Numbered from the stretch's first letter, positions 1-8,728 are shown. The stretch is 9,017 nt of DNA from JBFWWW01 sp050245975 (GCA_050245975.1 JBFWWW010000165.1:1-9017); one strand, 5' to 3'. Notes: generated by a model from the letters alone, not told the origin. Numbers and translations: made by a program.

Positions 1-351
1 CGGATTACGCATATTCCGACGGGTCTGATCGTTGTTTCGGCCGAGAAATCGCAGCATCAGAACCGCCGGCTCGCGATGCAGGTGCTGCGATCGCGTCTTT
101 ACGAACTCGAGCGGCAGAAGGCCGCGGATGCGAGGGCGGCACAGCGCAAGGGGCAGGTCGGTTCGGGCGATCGCTCGCAGCGCATCAGGACCTACAACTT
201 TCCTCAGGGCCGGATCACGGACCATCGTGTGAATCTTACGCTGCACAAGCTGGACGAGGTTCTGGCCGGCACGGCGCTCGACGAAATCGTCGATACGCTC
301 ATTACGGAAAATCAGGCGAGCCAGCTTGCCGCGATGGATACCGATGCCTGA
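1..351 (+). CDS. prfA: Peptide chain release factor 1 (RF1), C-terminal 116 residues, 5' end outside window
   Basis: RF1 recognises UAA and UAG stop codons on the ribosome and triggers release of the finished protein. The frame is open from base 1 and ends at TGA 349-351. The visible part starts at RITHIPTGLIV, which in class I release factors directly follows the catalytic GGQ loop, so the GGQ itself lies just outside the window. RF1 rather than RF2 is indicated by the RIRTYNFPQGRITDHR block and the LHKLDEVLAG that follows. The final acidic helix (LDEIVDTLITENQ) is typical of the RF1 end. The stop codon overlaps the start of prmC, whose product methylates this protein, so the two form a coupled operon. 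Nothing looks damaged; the gene is partial only because the window begins inside it. Confidence 0.96.
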   Translation, partial: RITHIPTGLIVVSAEKSQHQNRRLAMQVLRSRLYELERQKAADARAAQRKGQVGSGDRSQRIRTYNFPQGRITDHRVNLTLHKLDEVLAGTALDEIVDTLITENQASQLAAMDTDA

Positions 352-1222
352 CACGGTGACTGTCGCGCTGGCGATCCAAGCTGTGCAGAGGGCTCTGTCG
401 GCTGCGGGTATCGTCGAGGCGGGTGGCGATGCGCGCCGATTGGTCGCCGCCGCTGCCGGCGTTTCCGGGGCGGAGCTGTTGTCGCATCCGGAGCGCGTGC
501 TGACCGCCGAGCAAGTTGCCCGCCTCGATGCGTCTGCCGCGCGAAGGGCCGGCCGCGAACCGGTGTCGCGTATTATCGGAATGCGCGAGTTCTATGGCCG
601 CCCCTTTGCGATCAGCCCGGACGTGCTCGATCCAAGGCCGGACAGCGAGACGGTCATCACGGCGGTGCTCCAATTGGTGCAAGAGGAGGGCTGGGGCCAG
701 CGCGCGCTTCGGATCGTCGATGTCGGGACGGGGTCGGGCTGTCTGCTCGCCACGCTGCTGCTGGAACTGCCGTCGGCAACCGGGACCGGCATCGACATCA
801 GTCAGCCGGCACTCGATGTTGCGCGCGGTAACTGGCAGGCGCTTGGTGTCGGCGGGCGGGCGGAAAGTGTCCTTGCCGACGGTCTTGACGGATGTGACGG
901 TCGCTACGACATACTGGTCAGCAATCCGCCCTACATCCCCACCGGGGACATTCCGGGTTTGGAGCCCGAGGTACGGGACTTTGATCCGCCGCTCGCGCTC
1001 GATGGCGGCGTCGACGGGCTGTCATTCTACCGCCGCATTCTGCCTGAAATTCGTCGTGTAGTTCCAGGCGGTTGGGCGGTCCTGGAAATCGGGCATGACC
1101 AGGCGGCGAAGGTGACGGCGCTGGCTGCCAAAAGCGCCTTCGGCCCGGGCAGCCCCGGCATTCGGATTTTCAAGGACTTGGCCGGGCGATGCCGCTGTGT
1201 TGCGGTTGGAGCACGCGGTTGA
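344..1222 (+). CDS. prmC: Release factor glutamine methyltransferase PrmC (HemK family)
   Basis: PrmC transfers a methyl group from S-adenosylmethionine to the glutamine of the GGQ motif in RF1 and RF2, which raises termination efficiency. The protein is 292 residues, close to the usual 280-300. An N-terminal helical substrate-binding region (about 1-95) is followed by a Rossmann methyltransferase fold. The SAM-binding motif I, VDVGTGSG, is at residues 125-132, with the acidic D of GIDIS shortly after. The catalytic NPPY motif, which holds the target amide, is at 194-197. I chose ATG 344, which overlaps the prfA stop by 8 bp. No good Shine-Dalgarno is visible, so translation probably depends on coupling to prfA. 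A TTG at 326 would add six residues but has no better ribosome site. The fold and motifs are seen directly; the substrate is inferred from the family and the adjacent prfA. Confidence 0.95.
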   Translation: MPDTVTVALAIQAVQRALSAAGIVEAGGDARRLVAAAAGVSGAELLSHPERVLTAEQVARLDASAARRAGREPVSRIIGMREFYGRPFAISPDVLDPRPDSETVITAVLQLVQEEGWGQRALRIVDVGTGSGCLLATLLLELPSATGTGIDISQPALDVARGNWQALGVGGRAESVLADGLDGCDGRYDILVSNPPYIPTGDIPGLEPEVRDFDPPLALDGGVDGLSFYRRILPEIRRVVPGGWAVLEIGHDQAAKVTALAAKSAFGPGSPGIRIFKDLAGRCRCVAVGARG

Positions 1223-1667
1223 GCATAAGCCCACAAAGCCCTTGGATTTGGAGGGCGGGCAAGCTAGGGTGATCCCAAGTGGAATCGTCCGCTGGCTCCG
1301 GAAGTGTCTGTCGTTTATACGGACTGGAGGCGGCCGGGAGAGTGGACGTATGCGGAGCGAGGCCAATCGCTCGCGGCCAGGCGACAAGTCGTCAGAGCCA
1401 CCGATCGCCCAGAGAAGCTAGACATCGCGTGATGGACCGTGGTGCAGCGTGAGATCGCTTGCAGATATGCGCTGCCGTTCGGCGTCGTGTATCGGCCAGC
1501 CTTGAGTTTGGCTGCTGGGTTGGCGAACGGCTGGCGCCGGGCAGGCTTTTCAAGGAATTCCATCTCCGGGTTCGGAGCTGGCAATGGAGTGCGACCGGCT
1601 CGCTTTGAGCTGGAAGTTTTGAGCTGGAAGTTTGACGCAGCGTTCGGGAATGGGAGCCCATGAGGCA
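1223..1667. other. Gene-free stretch between prmC and the DUF4167 gene
   Basis: About 445 bp without a convincing gene. Open frames on both strands here have no recognisable domain or good ribosome site. A weak stem (GCCCT/AGGGC, arms 1238-1242 and 1252-1256) sits just after prmC, and a 6-bp stem (GAGCGA/TCGCTC, 1355-1360 and 1367-1372) lies further on. Neither is followed by a T run, so neither is a clear intrinsic terminator. I found no convincing sigma-70 promoter: TTATAC at 1315-1320 could be a -10 element but has no good -35. The right end carries two short tandem duplications, listed separately. The DUF4167 promoter probably lies in this stretch, but its position is not resolved. Confidence 0.5.
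1604..1631. repeat. Perfect 14-bp tandem duplication upstream of the DUF4167 start
   Basis: TTTGAGCTGGAAGT occurs twice head to tail, at 1604-1617 and 1618-1631, with 14 of 14 bases identical and two more matching bases beyond. It ends 36 bp before the chosen GTG start, so it lies in the probable 5' untranslated region. It looks like a slippage duplication. Whether it has a regulatory role cannot be told from sequence. Confidence 0.9.
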
Positions 1668-1676
1668 GTGAGGCAC
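1661..1676. repeat. 8-bp tandem duplication spanning the DUF4167 start codon
   Basis: TGAGGCAG (1661-1668) is followed directly by TGAGGCAC (1669-1676), 7 of 8 identical. The first unit is preceded by A and forms ATG at 1660. The second is preceded by G and forms GTG at 1668. The current ATG 1660 reads only Met-Arg-Gln before TGA (1669-1671), which overlaps the GTG as GTGA. Removing one unit would give ATG AGG CAC GCA, in frame with the gene and encoding the same N-terminus. Confidence 0.85.
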
Positions 1677-2429
1677 GCACAGCAGAACAGACGCGGCCGC
1701 GGTCGCAACAATAACAACAACAATAATAACAATAACAACAATCGCAAACACCAGAACCCGCTTTCGCGCAGCTTCGAGTCCAATGGTCCTGACGTGAAGG
1801 TCCGGGGCACTCCTGCGCATATCGCGGAGAAGTATCTTTCCCTGGCACGAGACGCCCAATCAGCGGGTGACCCCGTCCTCGCGGAAAACTATCTCCAGCA
1901 TGCCGAGCACTACACGCGCATCATCATGGCGTATCGCGAGCAGATGCAGCAGTCCGGCGAATACGTGAACGGGAATGGCCAGCGTCCTCGCCAAGGCGGA
2001 TTTGAGGGCGGTGAAGGCGAGGAAGCCGGGCTCGATGCCGATGAAGGCATAGAGGACGTGACGCAAGCCCAGCCTCAGCCGCAGCAGGGCCAGCCGCAAT
2101 TCAGGCCGCACGGCAATTTTGATAGTCAGCCGCGCAATGACCGCCAGTTCCGCCAGAACCGCGACCAGCGGTTTCGCGATCGCGGACAGGGTGGACAGGA
2201 GCGCCAGCAAGGCGACCGCCCGGAACGGCAGTTCAGCGAAGGTGGGCCGCAACAGGCTGCCGATCGCCAGCCCGATCAGCCGCAGCCCGAAGCGCAGAAC
2301 GGCGGCGGACGCCGCCCGGATCGCTTCGGCCAGGGCAGCGATCAGCCCGAGTTCCTGCGCCGGCCGGTGCGCCGTCCGCGCCGCGACGAGGATGCGGATC
2401 CGGCGTCCGGGGGGCGTAACGAAGACTAG
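1668..2429 (+). CDS. DUF4167 domain protein with poly-Asn tract and long disordered tail
   Basis: Function unknown. The 253-residue protein begins MRHAQQNRRGRGR, a basic N-terminus like that of DUF4167 proteins, then has 12 consecutive Asn (14-25). The conserved domain is at about 30-95: NPLSRSFESNGPDVKVRG, then two predicted helices (HIAEKYLSLARDAQSAGDPV and LAENYLQHAEHYTRII). Residues 100-225 are low-complexity, rich in Gln, Arg, Gly, Pro and Asp, and look disordered. A short basic motif, FLRRPVRRPRR (229-239), comes near the end. No signal peptide, membrane segment or catalytic motif is visible. The basic, disordered make-up would suit nucleic-acid binding, but that is inference. I chose GTG 1668 because the protein then starts at the family-like MRxxQQN; a GGGAG (1652-1656) lies 11 nt upstream. 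ATG 1650 would add six residues but has a poor ribosome site. The stop is 17 bp from the stop of the converging MOSC gene. Confidence 0.85.
   Translation: MRHAQQNRRGRGRNNNNNNNNNNNNRKHQNPLSRSFESNGPDVKVRGTPAHIAEKYLSLARDAQSAGDPVLAENYLQHAEHYTRIIMAYREQMQQSGEYVNGNGQRPRQGGFEGGEGEEAGLDADEGIEDVTQAQPQPQQGQPQFRPHGNFDSQPRNDRQFRQNRDQRFRDRGQGGQERQQGDRPERQFSEGGPQQAADRQPDQPQPEAQNGGGRRPDRFGQGSDQPEFLRRPVRRPRRDEDADPASGGRNED
1707..1742 (+). repeat. AAC/AAT trinucleotide tract encoding 12 Asn
   Basis: Twelve Asn codons in a row (seven AAC, five AAT) containing no G, inside a GC-rich gene. The tract separates the basic N-terminus from the DUF4167 domain. The mixed codons would slow slippage compared with a pure repeat, and any length change by whole units keeps the frame. 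Confidence 0.95.
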
Positions 2430-2446
2430 GACAACGAAAACCGGGA

Positions 2447-3223
2447 CTAGGTCGCGGGCCCTTCGATGGGCGATCCGAGCGTGATTTCGCCGCCGGATAC
2501 AACCCTTCCATAAACACCAAAGTCGGAATGGCCCCAGGTGCGCTGGAGCACGGCCGGGATGGCCATGTCGCGCGCACCGGTGGCCGGGTCGACGTTGGTC
2601 GCCTCGCAGCGGGTCGTGCGCTTGAACACGGCGATACGGGCCGGCCCGATATTGATCTCCTTGTCGAGCCAGTCGAACTCGGTCCACGGCGGCAGGCCTT
2701 CGATCTGCACGTTCGGCCGGAACCTCAGCGGGTCGACAGACCGGCCGGCGGCGCGCTCCACCTCCCGCAGGGAGGCGAGATTGATGATGTGGATGGCCTT
2801 GGTCGAGATATCGGTGAAGTGGTGACCGGGCGCGGAAACGACCTTCGGCGGCCCGCGGAGCTCGGCCTTCATGTAGGCCGCAAAAAACTGCTCGATGAGA
2901 CTGCGGCCGAGGGGCGTGGAGAGCTGTCCGCGCGCGACCTGGCGACCATCACGCTCGATGGCGAGCACCTCGCTGGCGTCATCGAAGCGCGTCTTGAGAG
3001 TGGCGAGCCGCTCGTCGCGCATCAGCATCAGAAACGCGATCTTGGGCAGGTGTTTCGGCTCCCCCGGGTTGAACCTCCCAGGTCCGTTCTCGATCGCATA
3101 GGCGCGGTCGGACGGCAGCGTCTGGCCCGGAAGAAGGGTCACGCTGGACAGCGGTTCGGGCGACAGACCCTTGACCGGGTACCTGTGAATTGCGGCGACG
3201 CGTGGGGCTTGCTGGTCGGTCAC
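2447..3223 (-). CDS. MOSC domain-containing protein
   Basis: MOSC domains are named after molybdenum cofactor sulfurase C-termini. Some members bind persulfide sulfur on a conserved cysteine or handle molybdenum cofactor, but most stand-alone bacterial members lack an assigned substrate. The 258-residue protein has an N-terminal MOSC_N-type beta barrel (about 5-100) starting with RYPVKGLSPE at 14-23. The MOSC domain proper (about 125-250) carries RFRPNV (167-172) and the conserved cysteine Cys206 in RCEATNVDPATG. No signal peptide or membrane segment is visible, so it is probably cytosolic. The start is GTG 3223 with no strong ribosome site; no alternative start in the same frame is evident upstream. 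It converges on the DUF4167 gene and diverges from clpB, so it is probably transcribed alone. The family call is firm; the substrate is unknown. Confidence 0.9.
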   Translation of the reverse strand: MTDQQAPRVAAIHRYPVKGLSPEPLSSVTLLPGQTLPSDRAYAIENGPGRFNPGEPKHLPKIAFLMLMRDERLATLKTRFDDASEVLAIERDGRQVARGQLSTPLGRSLIEQFFAAYMKAELRGPPKVVSAPGHHFTDISTKAIHIINLASLREVERAAGRSVDPLRFRPNVQIEGLPPWTEFDWLDKEINIGPARIAVFKRTTRCEATNVDPATGARDMAIPAVLQRTWGHSDFGVYGRVVSGGEITLGSPIEGPAT

Positions 3224-3266
3224 GGGCTTCGAGTAATTTAAAGTTGAATCGCGTCCATCATGCCCC

Positions 3267-3297
3267 CTTTTGAGGGCTGAAAGCCACCCTATATCTG
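3267..3297 (+). promoter_or_regulatory. Probable RpoH (sigma-32) heat-shock promoter of clpB
   Basis: CTTT (3267-3270), 17 bases, then CCTATATCTG (3288-3297). The alphaproteobacterial heat-shock consensus, as I recall it, is CTTG-N17/18-CYTAT-T--G: the -10 half matches at every defined base and the -35 half at three of four. Transcription would start near 3304, leaving a leader of about 115 nt before clpB. Its location upstream of a classic heat-shock gene supports the call. Confidence 0.65.
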
Positions 3298-3372
3298 TGG
3301 GCGAGCCTGCAACCTCGGACGCCTTTCAGGGTTCGGGAATGCAGACCTAATCTAACCCAACAGAAGACGGAG

Positions 3373-3403
3373 GCCCCGTGCCATAGTGGCGGCGCCCCGT
3401 GCC
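3373..3403 (+). repeat. Spaced 10-bp direct repeat in the clpB leader
   Basis: GCCCCGTGCC occurs at 3373-3382 and 3394-3403, identical, with a period of 21 bp (about two DNA turns). The second copy ends next to the clpB ribosome binding site. Between the copies is the out-of-frame mini-frame GTG CCA TAG (3378-3386), whose stop overlaps an in-frame GTG at 3386 that would lengthen ClpB by 11 residues. Confidence 0.75.
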
Positions 3404-3404
3404 G

Positions 3405-3410
3405 AGGAGG
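3405..3410 (+). promoter_or_regulatory. clpB ribosome binding site
   Basis: A perfect AGGAGG, within GAGGAGGGA, lies 8 nt before ATG 3419. This fixes the clpB start at 3419 rather than the upstream in-frame GTG at 3386. Confidence 0.85.
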
Positions 3411-3418
3411 GACACCGA

Positions 3419-6016
<2,598 letters not shown>

Positions 6017-6061
6017 AACGGCGGCCGATCAATACATAGCGGAGGCCACAACCCCAGCCGG

Positions 6062-8113
6062 TCAGCGGCGAACGGTGGTGGCTTCCGCAACCTGCGCAGA
6101 GACGGGATTGCGCCGTATCAGCTCGTCGATCCGCGCGCGCTCTTTCTGGAAGTCGGCGAGCTGGCGCCCTGTGAGCTGACGTTCTCTTGGAACATCGATC
6201 GACAGCGGATCGACGAACCGGTTGTTGACCAGGATTTCGAAATGGACGTGCGGTCCTGAGGCAAGGCCGGTCGATCCCACGTAGCCGATCACCTGGCCCT
6301 GGCGCACCTTGACGCCGGGGGCCGCGCCATCCGCAAAGCGCTGCATGTGGCCATAAGCCGTCTGGTAGCCGTTGGCATGGCGGATGCGGACGTAATTGCC
6401 ATACTGGCCCTTGCGCCCCACTTCCTCGATCACGCCGGCGCCGGCAGCCAGGATCGGCGTGCCCGTTGCCGTGGCCCAGTCGACCCCGGTGTGCATGCGC
6501 CGCTCGTTGAGCAGGGGATGAAAGCGAACGCCGAAGCCGGAAGCGAGGCGCACGTCGCCGCGCACCGGGCGCCGCATCAGGAACTTCTTCGAGTTGTTGC
6601 CCTTCTCGTCGTAGTAGTCGATGACACCGTCAGGCGTTCGGTAGCGGTAGAAGCGCTGCATCTCGCCGCCGGACGTGATCGACGTCATCAGCAGCTCGTC
6701 GAGCTTGGGCTCGGCCCCCTTCTCCTCGTCGTCGAGGCCGAAGAAGAATTCGACCGAGTCGCCAGGTCGGACGCGCCGGCGGAAATCGGTTTCGTAGGCA
6801 TGGACGCGCATGATCTGCATGATCGTGTCGGCGCTCATGCCCTGCGTCTCGGCGACATGATAGAGGCTGGCGTAGAGGCTTGCCGCCTGGGGCTGATCGT
6901 TATTGTCGAGCACGGCGCGCGCCACCTGCTCGTCCAAGGGCGAAGCTCGAGCCGTGTATTCGCCGGCGGCGGTGCGCGCGACCGTGACCTTGTGCTGGTG
7001 CCCTTCACCGTAGACGCTGAAGCGAACCGGCTCGCTGCGACCCGGCTCGGTCACCGACGGCACCAGCGTGACGTAGACCTCCTGGCCCGGGACCGCTTCG
7101 GGATAGGCGGTGCGGGCGGCGTCCGCCATGGCCCGCGCCTGCCATGTCTCGGCGCCCAGCTTGGCAAGGATGCGCTGCAGGGTGTCGCCCTTGACGATGC
7201 GCACGACGCGAACCTCGCGGCCCTCGATGTCGTCGATGTTGTCATCGTTCTCGAACACGTTCTTGGCCAGGACCGAGGTGTTGGTTGGGATCGGATCGGA
7301 CGCGGAGACGCCGGCCTTGTCGGCCATGAGATCGGTGGACCGCGATTTGTCCGTTCCGTCCGGATCGAATCCGGGGCGCATCGCGGTTTCAGCCCGCTCC
7401 GTGGTGCGCAGGCGACCCACGAGCTCGGCCACCTCGCGGGTATCCATCTCCTGGTCGTCCTCGTTCGGCAGCAGCCCGCCCAGGAGCTCCACCACCTTGA
7501 CCGAGACCTTGCTCGGGCTGTCGCTGTCCGTCTTTCCTTCACCGTCTTCCAGCGGCGATGTGTTGGCGTAGAGCTTGAACGGATTGAACGGCGGCAGGGT
7601 TGCCGCCTCCTCCTTGGAAACAGGACCAAGCCGGGCCACGATGCGCGCGTACGGCTTGTTGATGATGTATTCGCGATTGCCGCGCCGCTGACGCTGCATC
7701 TCATGAATGATGAAGCGGGTTGCGAGCGCGCCGCTGGCGACGAGAAGACGATCCGTTTTCGGCGTCGACCAGCGCAGGCCGTCCGACCGCGCGGACGGCA
7801 TCGACAGCGAGCGGAGCTGGGTCTCCCGGATGCGCTGCAGCGTCGGCATGAGGCCGACGTCGCCGTGATCGCTGTCAGCCGCGCCGGCGATCACGACAAG
7901 AATGGCAAGGGCGCCGACCCCCGCGGCGAGGCATGTGCTGACGAGCCATCGGAAGCGGCCGCCACGCCGGGTTTCGGCATGATCACTGGTGTAGATGTCG
8001 CCACTGCGGCGCCTGGCACGCCCGAGATAGGCCTCGGCCACGCTCTTGTGCTGGCGCTGATGACTGAGATTGCGCCATCGTCCAACGGGCGCATGGCGCC
8101 TGCGATCCAGCAC
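6062..8113 (-). CDS. Membrane-anchored M23 family metallopeptidase (peptidoglycan endopeptidase)
   Basis: M23 enzymes are zinc endopeptidases that cut peptidoglycan cross-bridges, in the periplasm in Gram-negative bacteria. From GTG 8113 the protein has 683 residues: a basic cytoplasmic N-terminus, one membrane segment (about 56-79, WLVSTCLAAGVGALAILVVI), a mostly disordered acidic stretch (about 190-290), a LysM/OapA-like segment (about 301-353, VKGDTLQRILAKLGA), a linking beta domain, and the M23 catalytic domain (about 525-630). The zinc ligands are expected to be His541 and Asp545 in HTGVD and His624 in HVHFE, all present, so the enzyme should be active. I chose GTG 8113 because GGGGGAA precedes it at a workable distance. 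The frame stays open to TTG 8230, but those 39 extra residues are Arg-rich and have no ribosome site. From memory, the Sinorhizobium meliloti gene next to clpB encodes RgsM, a polar-growth peptidase; orthology is likely but unproven here. Confidence 0.9.
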   Translation of the reverse strand: MLDRRRHAPVGRWRNLSHQRQHKSVAEAYLGRARRRSGDIYTSDHAETRRGGRFRWLVSTCLAAGVGALAILVVIAGAADSDHGDVGLMPTLQRIRETQLRSLSMPSARSDGLRWSTPKTDRLLVASGALATRFIIHEMQRQRRGNREYIINKPYARIVARLGPVSKEEAATLPPFNPFKLYANTSPLEDGEGKTDSDSPSKVSVKVVELLGGLLPNEDDQEMDTREVAELVGRLRTTERAETAMRPGFDPDGTDKSRSTDLMADKAGVSASDPIPTNTSVLAKNVFENDDNIDDIEGREVRVVRIVKGDTLQRILAKLGAETWQARAMADAARTAYPEAVPGQEVYVTLVPSVTEPGRSEPVRFSVYGEGHQHKVTVARTAAGEYTARASPLDEQVARAVLDNNDQPQAASLYASLYHVAETQGMSADTIMQIMRVHAYETDFRRRVRPGDSVEFFFGLDDEEKGAEPKLDELLMTSITSGGEMQRFYRYRTPDGVIDYYDEKGNNSKKFLMRRPVRGDVRLASGFGVRFHPLLNERRMHTGVDWATATGTPILAAGAGVIEEVGRKGQYGNYVRIRHANGYQTAYGHMQRFADGAAPGVKVRQGQVIGYVGSTGLASGPHVHFEILVNNRFVDPLSIDVPRERQLTGRQLADFQKERARIDELIRRNPVSAQVAEATTVRR

Positions 8114-8304
8114 TGCTGCTTCCCCCGGCAGATCGATCGTGCCTCGCCGACGGCCGTCCCACCGCCGGCCGCGCGACTTCGTCCGTAGCGTCCAGTATGG
8201 GCGCTGGAAACCGGCCAATTTGCGGCGCAAACACCGGTCTGCGTGGGCTAGGCCTGTGGAAAACCCGGCAGGCGCGCAAGAAAAACGAAAAAGCCGTCAA
8301 CACG

Positions 8305-8342
8305 GGGTTGACAGCAACCCCCTACTGCTATTATGTCAACCC
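8305..8342. repeat. Inverted repeat around the rrn core promoter
   Basis: GGGTTGACA (8305-8313) and TGTCAACCC (8334-8342) are perfect reverse complements with 20 bp between them. The left arm contains the -35 hexamer, and the right arm begins at the last base of the -10 and covers the likely start site. A further GTCAAC at 8296-8301 makes three copies of the GTTGAC/GTCAAC hexamer in 45 bp. Confidence 0.9.
8308..8334 (+). promoter_or_regulatory. Probable ribosomal RNA operon promoter
   Basis: A perfect -35 TTGACA (8308-8313), a 15-bp spacer and TATTAT (8329-8334, 5 of 6 to TATAAT). An A-rich stretch (8279-8292) lies just upstream where an UP element would sit. The bases after the -10 are GC-rich, as in growth-rate-controlled promoters. 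Transcription would start near 8341, about 390 nt before 16S. The 15-bp spacer is shorter than the usual 16-18, so the exact -10 is uncertain. Confidence 0.6.
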
Positions 8343-8491
8343 TTGCGCGGGTCATGTCGTGATTCGCGCAGAGATGGGCAGCATTCCCCAATCTGGACGC
8401 GAGGCGCGCCGGGTAACTCCGGAAGGCAGTCTCGTTTTCCTGCCGACCGATCGGTAAAGCCGACTCGGAGGAAGGGTTTTGTGCCAATCTC

Positions 8492-8503
8492 CGCTCTTTG
8501 ACA
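8492..8503 (+). promoter_or_regulatory. boxA antitermination site of the rrn leader
   Basis: CGCTCTTTGACA closely matches the E. coli rrn boxA (GCTCTTTAACA). As leader RNA it is bound by NusB and S10 (NusE), which let RNA polymerase pass Rho-dependent terminators in untranslated rRNA. The following TGAAGAAAGGGAAACG resembles the sequence after boxA in rhizobial rrn leaders, as I recall them. Confidence 0.8.
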
Positions 8504-8631
8504 AGTGGTTTGAAGAAAGGGAAACGCAGGCGGCGGAGTCCTGGCGGATCTCGATCGGCGCGTGAGCGTCGGTCGGATCATAGAGACTCTGGCGATATCT
8601 GCGTTTCAAGCCATCACCATGATGCGCTGGT

Positions 8632-8645
8632 GCGGGGCAACCCGC
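8632..8645 (+). other. Leader hairpin with a GNRA tetraloop
   Basis: GCGGG-GCAA-CCCGC: a perfect 5-bp GC-rich stem closed by GCAA, a GNRA-type loop, in the transcribed pre-16S leader. Such stems help fold the leader during 30S assembly, and GNRA loops are common docking sites. The role here is inferred. Confidence 0.65.
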
Positions 8646-8686
8646 GGCGGCGTATCGAGTGTGAAGGTGCCCGTTACGCAGAGATC

Positions 8687-8707
8687 CTTGGAGAGATTCC
8701 CTCCAAG
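8687..8707 (+). other. Pre-16S leader hairpin
   Basis: Arms CTTGGAG (8687-8693) and CTCCAAG (8701-8707) pair perfectly around a 7-nt loop. The hairpin ends 21 nt before mature 16S. There is no T run, so it is a leader structure rather than a terminator. It may adjoin the long-range 16S processing stem, whose other half is outside the window. Confidence 0.65.
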
Positions 8708-8728
8708 CCGACCAGAATCAGAACTCTT

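Larger units (their letters stand above)
8231..8491. other. Intergenic region between the M23 gene and the rrn leader
   Basis: No gene recognised. The region holds an A-rich tract (8279-8292), the rrn promoter, and small possible stems: GCCTG/CAGGC (8252-8256 and 8269-8273) and GGCAG/CTGCC (8425-8429 and 8440-8444). The divergent promoter for the M23 gene should also be here. Minus-strand TTGACA (8339-8334) and TTGACG (8300-8295) are possible -35 elements, but neither has a recognisable -10 at the right distance. Confidence 0.5.

Noticed and set aside
1197..1421. Small + strand frame after prmC
   Set aside because: It starts inside prmC with no ribosome site or recognisable motif; the composition does not look protein-like.
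1860..2687. 275-codon minus-strand frame across DUF4167 and the MOSC 3' end
   Set aside because: It crosses two supported genes and reads as low-complexity Ala/Leu/Arg, the complement of the Gln/Arg-rich tail.
2528..3241. 237-codon + strand frame opposite the MOSC gene
   Set aside because: Antisense to a well-supported MOSC protein and without a recognisable domain.
3238..3261. Seven-codon frame (ATG ATG ... TAA) on the minus strand just upstream of the MOSC start
   Set aside because: The GGGGG before it is only 1-4 nt from the ATGs, and the sequence has no attenuator-like codon run.
6347..8188. 613-codon open frame on the + strand opposite the M23 gene
   Set aside because: A shadow frame: high GC makes stops rare in this antisense frame. 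No domain is recognisable, the composition is biased to Val/Ala/Arg/His/Leu, and the opposite strand encodes a clear M23 protein.
8255..8263. DnaA-box-like TTTTCCACA (minus strand)
   Set aside because: A single match to TTWTNCACA with no second box or AT-rich unwinding region; expected by chance, so not called an origin.
8356..8718. Three GANTC (CcrM methylation) sites in the rrn leader region
   Set aside because: A four-base-specified motif is expected about once per 256 bp, so this density is not notable.
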